From assembly GCA_964481035.1 (NCBI GenBank), contig CAYZSE010000022.1, positions 1 through 29,587 of the forward strand: a DNA stretch of 29,587 nucleotides, written 5' to 3'. How positions within the stretch are numbered: the first letter of the stretch is position 1; every line of letters begins with the position of its first letter. A program made the position numbers and the translations under genes. Of this stretch, positions 17,046-24,967 are shown piece after piece. The notes beneath the pieces were generated by a model. The model ran no database searches and was not told the origin of the DNA. It saw only the letters and a list, made by a program, of their open reading frames with translations. Origin of the DNA: JAAAPF01 sp964481035. Its GTDB lineage: Bacteria > Pseudomonadota > Alphaproteobacteria > Geminicoccales > Geminicoccaceae.

Positions 17046-17822
17046 TCAGCCGCGCTCACGCACGCCGTAGCGGAAGGTCCGGCTGATCGGGTCGAGCAGC
17101 AGGCCCGGCAAGATCCCGAGCAGGCGGACGCCGAAGGCCTCGAGCGGCGGAAAGGCGACGAGGCCGCGGCGCCGGGCGAGGCCGCGGACGATGAAGCGCG
17201 CGGCGCGGTCGGCGTCCCACTGGCCGATCTTGGTGCCGATCACCTGCGCCGCCATCGCGGTGTCGACGAAGCCGGGGCAGACGACGCCGACGCTGATCCC
17301 TTGCCGCCGCAGGTCGCCCCGGAGCGCTTGGCCGTAGCCCCGGATGGCGGCCTTGGTGGCGCCGTAGCTCGCCATGCCGCCGAAGCCCTGGATGCCGGCG
17401 AGCGAGCTCACCAGCGCGATCTGGCCCCGGCCCCGCTCGATCATGCCGGGCAGAACCGCCGTGACCACGTGCGCCGTGCCCATGAGGTTGGTGTCGACCA
17501 GCGCGCGGAGGTTCTCCGGCCTCGCCCCCGGCGCATCGTCGGGGCGGTTGATGCCGGCATTGGCGACGGCGAGGTCGATCGGTGCCGCCGCGGCGGCCTC
17601 GGCGATCCACGCCCGAACTTCTTCAAAGTCGCGGACGTCGACCGCGGCCACATGGACCTCCGCTCCCCGCTCGCCGAGCTCACGGGCGAGTGCGTCGAGT
17701 GCCGCCCGGTCGCGGCCGGCGAGGCTCAGGCGCCGGCCCGGGGCGGCGTAGGCGCGGGCGAGGGCGGCGCCGATGCCGCGACTGGCGCCGGTGATGAGGA
17801 CGTGGTCGGGGGCAGCGGACAT
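17046..17822 (-). CDS. Short-chain dehydrogenase/reductase, unknown substrate
   Basis: 258-residue classical SDR. Seen: the NAD(P)-binding TGASRGIG near the N-terminus, the AGRDR segment after beta-2 that often goes with NADP preference, VANAGIN, and the catalytic Ser and YGATK (SLAGIQGFGGMASYGATK). The end LLGILPGLLLDPISR is hydrophobic and could sit at a membrane. It is the last gene of the minus-strand kps-linked group, 93 bp after the FAD enzyme, and converges on soxG with 7 bp between stops. Substrate cannot be deduced; a sugar, fatty or polyketide-like carbonyl are all possible. Confidence 0.85.
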   Translation of the reverse strand: MSAAPDHVLITGASRGIGAALARAYAAPGRRLSLAGRDRAALDALARELGERGAEVHVAAVDVRDFEEVRAWIAEAAAAAPIDLAVANAGINRPDDAPGARPENLRALVDTNLMGTAHVVTAVLPGMIERGRGQIALVSSLAGIQGFGGMASYGATKAAIRGYGQALRGDLRRQGISVGVVCPGFVDTAMAAQVIGTKIGQWDADRAARFIVRGLARRRGLVAFPPLEAFGVRLLGILPGLLLDPISRTFRYGVRERG

Positions 17823-17915
17823 CGAGGGGGCTCGTCTTCGATAATGGCGACGCCGCCCACAGATGCCCGAGCTTCACCGCGGGCACAGCCTCTTTTTTTC
17901 TCGGCGAGCCTCGGC

Positions 17916-19214
17916 TCAGCCGGCGGCGCCGATCCGCTCGACCGCCCGCTCGGCGCTCCACAACGCCGATTCCATGTAGCCGCCGGTGTAGAAGTCGCCG
18001 CACACCGAGAGGCCGGGCCGGCGATCGACGGCGGCGAGGAAGCGGCGGGCCGCGGCGTTGTGGCCCGGCGGCATCTGCGGCACGGCATGGGCGATGCGGC
18101 GGACGTGCGCGCCCGCGAAGCGGCCGGCGAGGCCCTGGACCAGCGGCTCGAGCTCGCGGGTGACGGCGGCGACGAGGGCGTCGTCGGTCATGGCGCCCGT
18201 CGTGTCCGCGGCGGGGTGGCAGATCCACGCCTGGAGGATCGCGCGGCCGCTCGGCACCATCGCCGTGTTCTTCTCGGCGGCGTCGACGCAAAAGCTCACG
18301 AGCTGGCCCGGATGCGGCTCGAGCACGTAGGACCAGACGCCGCGCTCCAGCGGGCCGTCGAGAAAGAGCGTCACCACCTGCATGGCCGGATGGAACACCC
18401 CTTCGAGGAAGGCTCGCTCCTCGGGCCACGCGGCCGGCAGCATCGCGGCCGCGGCGCCGGCAGGGACGGCGAGCACGACGTGGTCCGCCGCGATGGCGGT
18501 GCCGTCGGCGAGCGCCACTCCGGCGACGCGCTCGCCCGCGGTCGCGAGGGCCGCGACCGGCGCGCCGTAGCGGACCGGTAAAGCGGCCGCCAGGGCCTCG
18601 TGCAGCGAGGCGATCCCCCGATCGAGCGAGAGGTAGTCGGTCATGACGATGATCCACATCAGGCGGATCAGGTGCAGATAGGAGACGTCGTAGGCGTGCG
18701 GCTCGACGAGCGCGCCGGCCGAGATCATCGTCCGGGCGTTGAAGGACCACTCGAACGGGTCGCGCACGCAGGCGTTGCAGGCGAGCGCGTCGAGCCGGTC
18801 GTGGTCGCCGAGCCCGTAGAGATCGATCGGGTTGCGCAGGAGCCGCCAGCCGCCGGTGCCGAGGAGCCTCGCGTTCTGCCACGGCGAGCCGAGGCCGATA
18901 TAGGGCAGGCGGTGGCCGGTCGTGCAGGTCCGCGCCGGGTCGCGCAGGTCGAAAAAGCGCGTCCGGGCGCGGATCGTGCGGGCCTGCTCATGGAGGCCCA
19001 TCCGCCGCAGGAGCGCGCGGCCGCGGCGGTAGTTGCTGTGGTAGTATTGGGTGCCGACGTCGACGATGTCGTCCGAGCCCGGCCGGCGGATGGTCATGGC
19101 GCGTCCGGCCGGCCTCTCCGCCGCCTCGAGCACCTCGACCTCGTGCCCGCGGTCGCGCAGCCACAGGGCGGCGGCGAGGCCGGCGATGCCGGCACCGACG
19201 ACGACGATCCTCAC
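17916..19214 (-). CDS. FAD-dependent amine-oxidase-fold oxidoreductase
   Basis: 432 residues, flavin amine oxidase/protoporphyrinogen oxidase/phytoene desaturase fold. It begins with the dinucleotide-binding motif RIVVVGAGIAGLAAALWLRD and an acidic end of beta-2 (VEVLEAAERPAGRA). It ends with LSVCGDFYTGGYMESALWSA, the second FAD contact typical of the superfamily. No covalent flavin motif is evident. The GTG at 19214 overlaps the kpsS stop as GTGA and is the only start that keeps the FAD motif at the N-terminus. Linkage with kpsS and an SDR suggests a role near envelope glycolipid synthesis, but nothing in the sequence gives the substrate. Confidence 0.82.
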   Translation of the reverse strand: MRIVVVGAGIAGLAAALWLRDRGHEVEVLEAAERPAGRAMTIRRPGSDDIVDVGTQYYHSNYRRGRALLRRMGLHEQARTIRARTRFFDLRDPARTCTTGHRLPYIGLGSPWQNARLLGTGGWRLLRNPIDLYGLGDHDRLDALACNACVRDPFEWSFNARTMISAGALVEPHAYDVSYLHLIRLMWIIVMTDYLSLDRGIASLHEALAAALPVRYGAPVAALATAGERVAGVALADGTAIAADHVVLAVPAGAAAAMLPAAWPEERAFLEGVFHPAMQVVTLFLDGPLERGVWSYVLEPHPGQLVSFCVDAAEKNTAMVPSGRAILQAWICHPAADTTGAMTDDALVAAVTRELEPLVQGLAGRFAGAHVRRIAHAVPQMPPGHNAAARRFLAAVDRRPGLSVCGDFYTGGYMESALWSAERAVERIGAAG

Positions 19215-20596
19215 GCCGCCGGCTCCCGCGCGGGCATGGCGGAGCGGCTCGGCGGGGAGGGCTCGCCGACCTCGATCTCGTCGAAGTTCGCGCCGGGCAC
19301 GCCCATGCGCCGCGCCTTCTCGAGCCGGGGCGGCGGGTCGACGAACGCGCCGCAGGCGTTCTCGTCCTCTTCCAGGAGGCGCCGGGCGAACTCGGGAACC
19401 GCCGCGGCGCGGCCTTCGGGGGTGAAGAAGTTGCCCTTCACCTGGACGCTCGCCGCGAGCAGCTTGACGAAGGCCTCGACGGTACGCCGCGTCGGCGGCT
19501 CCGGGCGCGTCCAGAAGGTGTCGAGCGGGCCCTGGTGGGTGAGGCGCGGCATGTCGTAGACGGCGATGCCGAGCGTCTTGACCGGCACACCCTCCATCAG
19601 CGCGGTGAGGCCGGCGGTGCTGTTGAGCAGGACGACCCCGCGGCCGTGGCGAAGGAGGCGGCGCAGATCGCCGCCGTCGATCACGACGACGCGCTCGCCG
19701 AGGCCGCGGGCCGCCGCCTCCGCGCGGATCACGCGCGGCCAGTTCTCGAAGCCGCTCTCGAGCGGATGCATCTTGAAGAGGAGGCGCTCGTCCTGGTGCG
19801 CCATGGCGGCGAAGGAAGCCAGCACCTCCTCGATCATCTCGTGGAGGCGACGATAGGACGAAGCGCGGCGGACCTGGTAGTCGCCCTGCATCTGCATGAC
19901 GACGACGAAATAGCCGTCCCGGCTGCCGGCGAGGTCGTCGACGACCCGTCGCGCCCGGCGCTGGCGCGCCCTCCTGGTGACGAGCTTGGGGATGTAGCTC
20001 AGGTAGTCGACGAGCGGGTGGTAGTAGCGGTCGCGGATGTAGCGTGGGAACGCGAACGGAAAGAAGACCGGCGTCAGGTGAAAGAGCACCTCGTTCAGCG
20101 CCTCGTCGTTGAAGGTGTACGGGTAGTGCGCCTGCGGCATGGCGAAGTGGAGCCCGGCGGCGAGGCCCTCGACGAGGTCCGGATCGTCGGGGAAGTGCGA
20201 GAAGGCGCCGAGACCGCTGCGCTCGAGCGTGATCCAGTCGGGACGCAGATAGCCGAACTCGTAGGCCCACGCGCGCCGGCCCGTGCGCCGGGCCAGCGCC
20301 CGCGCCGCTCGGTGATAGGGCCGCTGGTCGGCGTAGAAGACGATGTCGCTCACGCCCTCCCGCTCGACGAGTTTCTCCAAGAAGGCAGGCCAGTCGACGA
20401 GGGATCCTCGGTAGTTGAGGGCGCCGGTTCCCCGCCGGAAGATCCAGTCGCCGAGCGACAGGTTGACGACGTGGCAGGGCGCGCCGCGCGCGCGCAGATG
20501 CTCGATGACGGCCTTGCCGAAGAACGAGGGGTGGGACTGGAGGAACAAGAAGACGCGGCCGCGGCCCGGTCGATCGCACTCGTTTTCCCACAGCAC
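19211..20596 (-). CDS. kpsS: KpsS-like capsule Kdo transferase
   Basis: 461-residue single-module member of the capsule synthesis family (KpsS). In E. coli, KpsS adds the first beta-Kdo residue to lyso-phosphatidylglycerol, and KpsC extends it to the oligo-Kdo linker that anchors group-2 capsules. Seen: RVFLFLQSHPSFFGKAVIEH, NLSLGDWIF, VFYADQRPYHRAA, AYEFGYLRPDWITLE, LFKMHPLESG and VVLLNSTAGLTALMEG, all KpsS-type landmarks. The GTG at 20596 is the first usable start after an in-frame stop. The last 40 residues are unconserved. It lies 117 bp after kpsC, and its stop overlaps the FAD enzyme start. The capsule exporter genes (kpsMTED) and Kdo-supply genes are not in this window. Confidence 0.9.
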   Translation of the reverse strand: MLWENECDRPGRGRVFLFLQSHPSFFGKAVIEHLRARGAPCHVVNLSLGDWIFRRGTGALNYRGSLVDWPAFLEKLVEREGVSDIVFYADQRPYHRAARALARRTGRRAWAYEFGYLRPDWITLERSGLGAFSHFPDDPDLVEGLAAGLHFAMPQAHYPYTFNDEALNEVLFHLTPVFFPFAFPRYIRDRYYHPLVDYLSYIPKLVTRRARQRRARRVVDDLAGSRDGYFVVVMQMQGDYQVRRASSYRRLHEMIEEVLASFAAMAHQDERLLFKMHPLESGFENWPRVIRAEAAARGLGERVVVIDGGDLRRLLRHGRGVVLLNSTAGLTALMEGVPVKTLGIAVYDMPRLTHQGPLDTFWTRPEPPTRRTVEAFVKLLAASVQVKGNFFTPEGRAAAVPEFARRLLEEDENACGAFVDPPPRLEKARRMGVPGANFDEIEVGEPSPPSRSAMPAREPAA

Positions 20597-20682
20597 TCGG
20601 CGCCAACCCCATCATCAGCTCGGCCGACGGCGCCGCCGGCCGCGACGCGGGCATCGGCGCCGCGCGTCGGCCGGGAGTAGCG

Positions 20683-20698
20683 CGCCGCGGCCGCGGCG
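20683..20698. repeat. 16-bp perfect GC palindrome in the kpsC-kpsS gap
   Basis: The 117-bp gap between kpsC and kpsS contains a self-complementary 16-mer of G and C only (core GCCGCGGCCGCGGC at 20684-20697), about 15 bp after the kpsC stop on the minus strand. A short GGCGG/CCGCC hairpin lies just before it. It could weaken read-through into kpsS, but in sequence this GC-rich a chance palindrome is quite possible. Confidence 0.3.
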
Positions 20699-20713
20699 GC
20701 AACCGCCGGAGGC

Positions 20714-22672
20714 TCAGCCCGTCAGCCGGCGCCAGCCGCGGGTCAGCGCCGCCGCGGCCAGCACGAAGGCCGCCTCGGGGGCGCGGCCGCCCTTCGCCGG
20801 TCCCGCCCGGCGGGCGGCGAGCCGGTCGAGGAGATGCTCCGGCGTGCAGGGCAGGTAACGCTCGGGGTCGACGTAGTGGGGGTAGAGGACGAGCGCTCCG
20901 GCGACGAGCTCGTCGAGGGTGAGCCGGCGGGTGCGCCGCGGGCAGGGGACGAGATCCGCGGTGAGCCCCCACCCGGCGTAGAACGGCAGCCCGTGGCAGG
21001 TGACCGAGCGGCCGCGCACCAGCGCCTCGAAGCCGATGAGCGAGGTGATGACCTCGACGTGATCGGCGGCGTCGATCGCGTCGCTGGCGCCGACCTCGGC
21101 GATCTCGACATCGGCATGGCGGCGGACGAAATCGCCGGGCAAGTGGCCACGCCTGAGCCCCGCGACCACGTCGGGGTGCGGCTTGAAGAGGATGAAGGCG
21201 TCCGGATGACGCCCGCGGGCCGCGGCCAGGAGGTCGGCGTTGCGCCGGGTCGCGGGCGCGCCCTTGACGATCGCCATGTCGTCCTCGACCTGGCCGGCGA
21301 CCAGAACCACTCGACGGTGCGGTGCGAGGCCGAGGCGGGCCCGGACGTCCTCGCTACGGCCGGTGTTGTACTTGCTCAGCCGCAAGGCCACCAGCCGCTC
21401 GCGCAGGTGCCGCGCGCGCTCGAGCACCGCCGTGTCGAAGCCACCCGCCTGCAACATGTCCTCGAGGTCGGACGGCCCGCGCGCGTCGTAATAGGGGCGC
21501 TGGCGATCGAGGGTGTAGGAGGCGCCCGGAACCAGCGCGCTGCCGAGCCCGACCGAGCGGAGAAAGCCGTCCTCCATCCAGAAGAACGGCACGCCTCGGC
21601 GGGCGCAGTCGGCGGGCAAGCTGTCGTCGACCCGGCTCGCCCAGCCGACGATGCGCGGCGCGGCGGCGATCTGCGCGGGCGGCAGCGGCGGCGACGCGAA
21701 GCGCGGTGGGGCGCCGCGGGCCGGGCGGAAGAGCGCACGCGCCCAGCGGCGCTTCCAGCGGTCGATGCCGACCAGGAGCGTACCCGGCTCTTGCGCCAGC
21801 GCGTGGTCGCGCAGCCGGACCAGATGCGCGACCGTCTCCTCGAACGTCGCGGGCCGAAGCGCGTAGGGATCGCGGTAGTGGCTGTAGAGAAGGTAGGCGC
21901 AGGCGAAGACCTCCTCGACCGCGGCGCGACGGCGGCGCCGCGGCGCCCGTTGCCGATCCTGGGTGAGGCCCCAGCCGGCGTAGAAGGGGACGCCGAAGAC
22001 GTGGACCTCCGAGCCCGCCACGAGGGCCTCGAAGCCGAGCTGGCTCGTCGCCACGTAGACGGTGCGGCAGCGCTCCAAGAGCGCCCACGGGTTGACCGCC
22101 TCGCGCAGGACGACGAGGCCGGGCGCGGGCTCGAGCGCCGCGAAATGACCGCGCCGATGGCCCGCGCTCACCGCCGGGTGCGTCTTCACGACCACGGTCG
22201 CGTCGGGGTGCGCGCGCCGGGCTTGCTCCAGCATCGCCGCGAAGGTGTCGGGCGGCGCCTGGCCGTAGCGCAGCGAGAGGTCGCCCGCGGTCTGGTCGAC
22301 GACCAGCACGGCCTCGCCCGTGGCGGGGATGCCTAGCTCGCTCGGCTCGCGCCAGGGGGCGGCGTTGTACTTGGAGAGGCGGTGGCGCCGCAGCGCCACG
22401 ATCCCCGCGGCGGCGCGGTCGAGCAGTGCGGGCTCGGCGCCGGCGCCGCTCTCGATCAGTGTCTCGAGATCGGAGGGTGCGGTCGCATCGTAGTAGATGC
22501 CCTGGCGGTCGAGCACGATGCTGAGCGCCGGATCGCCGTCGGCGCCGGTGCGCACCGAGCGCAGGAAGCCGTCCTCGGCGAAGATCGTCGGCCGGCCGAG
22601 CAGGCGTGCGGCGGCGGCGCGGATACGGCCGCTGGGCTTGCGGCCCCAGCGGCGGACAGGCTCGGTGCTCAC
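20714..22672 (-). CDS. kpsC: KpsC-like capsule Kdo transferase, two modules
   Basis: 652-residue protein with two copies of the capsule Kdo-transferase module. Module 1 (about 1-300) shows IFAEDGFLRSV, IYYDAT, LSKYN, VVVKTHP, YVATSQLGFEAL and FGVPFYAGWGLTQD. Module 2 (about 305-652) shows WMEDGFLRSVGLGS, YYDARGPSDLE, LSKYNTG, LVAGQVEDDMAI, LFKPHPDVVAGLRRG and HGLPFYAGWGLTAD. In E. coli KpsC the two modules add alternating beta-2,4 and beta-2,7 Kdo residues. Starting at the GTG at 22672 (GTGA overlap with the trmO-like stop), the protein lacks about 35-40 residues that precede the corresponding W-G-x-x-P-S motif in the E. coli protein. Upstream codons in this frame do not resemble that missing part. 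Module 1 could therefore be shortened or reduced in function. Confidence 0.92.
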   Translation of the reverse strand: MSTEPVRRWGRKPSGRIRAAAARLLGRPTIFAEDGFLRSVRTGADGDPALSIVLDRQGIYYDATAPSDLETLIESGAGAEPALLDRAAAGIVALRRHRLSKYNAAPWREPSELGIPATGEAVLVVDQTAGDLSLRYGQAPPDTFAAMLEQARRAHPDATVVVKTHPAVSAGHRRGHFAALEPAPGLVVLREAVNPWALLERCRTVYVATSQLGFEALVAGSEVHVFGVPFYAGWGLTQDRQRAPRRRRRAAVEEVFACAYLLYSHYRDPYALRPATFEETVAHLVRLRDHALAQEPGTLLVGIDRWKRRWARALFRPARGAPPRFASPPLPPAQIAAAPRIVGWASRVDDSLPADCARRGVPFFWMEDGFLRSVGLGSALVPGASYTLDRQRPYYDARGPSDLEDMLQAGGFDTAVLERARHLRERLVALRLSKYNTGRSEDVRARLGLAPHRRVVLVAGQVEDDMAIVKGAPATRRNADLLAAARGRHPDAFILFKPHPDVVAGLRRGHLPGDFVRRHADVEIAEVGASDAIDAADHVEVITSLIGFEALVRGRSVTCHGLPFYAGWGLTADLVPCPRRTRRLTLDELVAGALVLYPHYVDPERYLPCTPEHLLDRLAARRAGPAKGGRAPEAAFVLAAAALTRGWRRLTG

Positions 22673-23172
22673 CGCCGGGTTTCGTCGCACCAGCCGACAT
22701 GGGCGTCGGGATGGCAGTCGGTGGTGGTGAGATAGGGCTTCAGGTCCAAGAGCGGCGTGCCGTCGAGGCAGTCGAGGCCCCGTACCGTCACCACGTTGCC
22801 GGCGATCGCGCGCAGCGGCACGGCGGCGAAGCCGATCGGGTTGGGGCGGTTGGGCGAGCGCAGCGCGAAGGTGCCGAGCGGCCGCGGCGCATGGCCGGGC
22901 GCCTGGACGAGAAGGTCGCGCTCCGCCCGGTCGAGCCAGTAGAGCACGACGACATGGCTCGCCGTGGCGAGGCCGTCGAGCGCCGGCGAGAACAGCGGAT
23001 CGACCTCGATGGTGCACGCGGCGGCGCTCTCGCGGACGTTCTTCGGACAGGCCGAGCGCTCGATCCAGGGGGTGCGGATGCGGCCGATGAAGCGCAGCCC
23101 GGCGTCGTCCGCCGGCGCCAGGGCGTTGGCCAGCCGCCGTTCTCCCGCCCGCGCGCCCGTCGTCGTCGCCAT
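22669..23172 (-). CDS. trmO: TrmO/TsaA-family SAM-dependent methyltransferase (short form)
   Basis: 167 residues. TrmO N6-methylates the t6A residue at position 37 of certain tRNAs with SAM. Signature segments are FIGRIRTPW at the front, FALRSPNRPNPIGFAAVPL and LDCLDGTPLLDLKPYL, which form the SAM-binding beta barrel. The C-terminal domain of E. coli TrmO (235 residues) is absent, as in many short homologues, so the substrate may differ. The frame is open to 23211, but the ATG at 23172 has AAGGCGG before it and gives a clean N-terminus. A 14-bp perfect inverted repeat lies just upstream. It overlaps kpsC by four bases, an unexpected partner, so the capsule genes may depend on the promoter of this gene. 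Confidence 0.8.
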   Translation of the reverse strand: MATTTGARAGERRLANALAPADDAGLRFIGRIRTPWIERSACPKNVRESAAACTIEVDPLFSPALDGLATASHVVVLYWLDRAERDLLVQAPGHAPRPLGTFALRSPNRPNPIGFAAVPLRAIAGNVVTVRGLDCLDGTPLLDLKPYLTTTDCHPDAHVGWCDETRR

Positions 23173-23187
23173 CGTCCGCCTTCGCCT

Positions 23188-23222
23188 GCTCGTTCGCCGT
23201 GGCCCTAGCACGGCGAACGAGC
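23188..23222. promoter_or_regulatory. 14-bp perfect inverted repeat upstream of the trmO-kpsC-kpsS genes
   Basis: GCTCGTTCGCCGTG (23188-23201) and CACGGCGAACGAGC (23209-23222) are exact reverse complements with a 7-bp spacer. The element ends 15 bp before the ATG at 23172 and lies in the 193-bp divergent gap to the acyl-CoA synthetase gene. On RNA it would make a very stable hairpin directly before the ribosome-binding site; on DNA it could be an operator. No U-tract follows on either strand, so I do not call it a terminator. Confidence 0.55.
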
Positions 23223-23365
23223 GCGGCCCAGACAGTCTTGGGGCGACGGCGCGGGCGGGCGTAGGCCTCGCCCGAACGTCGCGGTGGCGGCCGTGGCGGA
23301 TTGACGGGGGTGAAGCGAGTGGTGTCCTCTCCTCGCCTCATACATCGGTCCGGAGCGACGACCGA

Positions 23366-24967
23366 ATGACCGCGAACGGCGGCTACCCCGGCTGGCAGGC
23401 CAACTTCCGCTGGCGCATCCCCAAGGCCTTCAACATCGCGACCGCGATCCTCGAGCGCCACGAGCCCGACCGGCTCGCGCTGATCGACGCGCGCGACGAC
23501 GCGCCGACCCGCGCCTACCGCTACGGCGAGCTCGACGTGCTGTCGAACCGGCTCGCCAACGTCTTCTACGAGCGCGGGCTCGTCCCCGAGGATCGCGTCG
23601 CGATCTTGATGCCGCAGCGGGCCGAGTGCGCGATCGTCCATTTCGCCACCTACAAGATCGGTGCGATCGCCGTGCCGCTCTTCTCGGCGTTCGGTGTCGA
23701 GGCGCTGCGCTTCCGGCTCAAGGACGCGGGCGTGCGGCTGGTCGTCGCCGACCGCGAGGGTGCCGAGCGCGTCCGCGCGCTGGAGGCGGGCCTGCCGGCC
23801 CTCGAGGCGATCCTCGACGTCGACGGCGCCGCGTTCGCCGCGGAGCTCGAGCAGGCCGAGCCCTGGTGCGCTCACGAGGCGACCCACGCCGAGGATCCGG
23901 CGCTCATCATCTACACCTCGGGCACCAGCGGTGCCCCCAAGGGGGCGCTGCACGCGCACCGGGTCCTGTTGGGCCACCTGCCCGGGGTCGAGATGCCGCA
24001 CGAGGGGTTTCCGAAGGAGGGCGATCGCTTCTGGACGCCGGCCGACTGGGCCTGGATCGGCGGGCTGCTCGACGTCCTCCTGCCGAGCCTCTACCACGGC
24101 GCGCCGGTGGTCGCCGGGCCCGGCGGGCGGTTCGACCCCGAGCGCGTGGTGCCGTTCATGGCGGCGCACGACGTCCGCAACGTCTTCTTCCCGCCGACGG
24201 CGCTCCGGCTCCTGCGCCGCGCCGAGCCCGACACCTCGGACGTGCGGTTGCGCTCGATCGGCAGCGGCGGCGAGCGGCTCGGCGACGAGCTGGTCGCGTG
24301 GGTGCGCGACGCCTTCGGCTGCGAGGTCAACGAGTTCTACGGCCAGACCGAGGCCAACCTCCTCGTCGCCGGCATGGCCTCGTCGTTTCCCCGCCGCGGC
24401 GGCGCCATCGGCCGGGCCGTGCCGGGCCACCACGTCGGCATCGTCGACGACGACGGGCACGTCGTCGCCCTCGACGAGCCGGGCAACATCGCCGTCCGCC
24501 GGCCCGATCCGGTCCTGTTCCTCGGCTACTGGAACAATCCCGAGGCGACCCGCGCCAAGTTCCGCGGCGATTGGATGCTCACCGGCGACATCGGCCGGAT
24601 GGACGGCGACGGCTACGTCACGTTCATCGGCCGTGACGACGACCTCATCAGCTCCGCGGGCTACCGGATCGGTCCGGCCGAGCTCGAGGCGGTGCTGGGC
24701 GAGCACCCGGACGTGGCGCAGGTGGCCGTCGTCGGCGTGCCCGATCAGACCCGCGGCGAGGCGGTCGTCGCCTGCGTCGTCACCCGCCAGGGCGTCACCG
24801 GCGGCGACGATCTCGCCCGGGCGCTCCAGGACCGGGCGCGCGAGGCGATCGGCCACCACGCCTACCCGCGCGAGGTCGTGTTTCGCGACAGCCTGCCGCT
24901 CACGGCGACGGGCAAGGTGCTGCGCCGCGACCTGCGGGCGATGCTGGCGGTCGATCGTCAGCGATGA
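23366..24967 (+). CDS. Acyl-CoA synthetase (AMP-forming, acetyl/medium-chain type)
   Basis: 533 residues of the ANL adenylating family, which activates a carboxylate to acyl-AMP and then to acyl-CoA. Core motifs are intact: A3 phosphate loop YTSGTSGAPKGALHAHR near 183, TPADWAWIGGLLDVLLP typical of acetyl/medium-chain acyl-CoA synthetases, FFPPTALRLL, A5 YGQTEANLL near 324, A7 TGDIGRMDGDGY, hinge GRDDDLISSAGYRIGPAE and A10 TATGKVLRRDL near 512 with the catalytic Lys. The ATG at 23366 has GGAG about ten bases upstream. The stop overlaps the trkH ATG (ATGA). The likely substrate is a short or medium-chain acid; the exact one cannot be read. Confidence 0.92.
   Translation: MTANGGYPGWQANFRWRIPKAFNIATAILERHEPDRLALIDARDDAPTRAYRYGELDVLSNRLANVFYERGLVPEDRVAILMPQRAECAIVHFATYKIGAIAVPLFSAFGVEALRFRLKDAGVRLVVADREGAERVRALEAGLPALEAILDVDGAAFAAELEQAEPWCAHEATHAEDPALIIYTSGTSGAPKGALHAHRVLLGHLPGVEMPHEGFPKEGDRFWTPADWAWIGGLLDVLLPSLYHGAPVVAGPGGRFDPERVVPFMAAHDVRNVFFPPTALRLLRRAEPDTSDVRLRSIGSGGERLGDELVAWVRDAFGCEVNEFYGQTEANLLVAGMASSFPRRGGAIGRAVPGHHVGIVDDDGHVVALDEPGNIAVRRPDPVLFLGYWNNPEATRAKFRGDWMLTGDIGRMDGDGYVTFIGRDDDLISSAGYRIGPAELEAVLGEHPDVAQVAVVGVPDQTRGEAVVACVVTRQGVTGGDDLARALQDRAREAIGHHAYPREVVFRDSLPLTATGKVLRRDLRAMLAVDRQR

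Noticed and set aside
17859..17900. TGCCCG/CGGGCA stem followed by a T-tract (17893-17899), looking like a plus-strand intrinsic terminator.
   Set aside because: The flanking genes are both on the minus strand, where the tract is A-rich. The stem is only six bp and the nearest plus-strand gene ends over 800 bp earlier, so there is no clear transcript to stop.
22673..24859. Long minus-strand open frame upstream of, and in frame with, kpsC.
   Set aside because: It runs across the trmO-like gene in another frame and antisense to the acyl-CoA synthetase. Its translation shows no KpsC-like or other motif, so kpsC starts at 22672.
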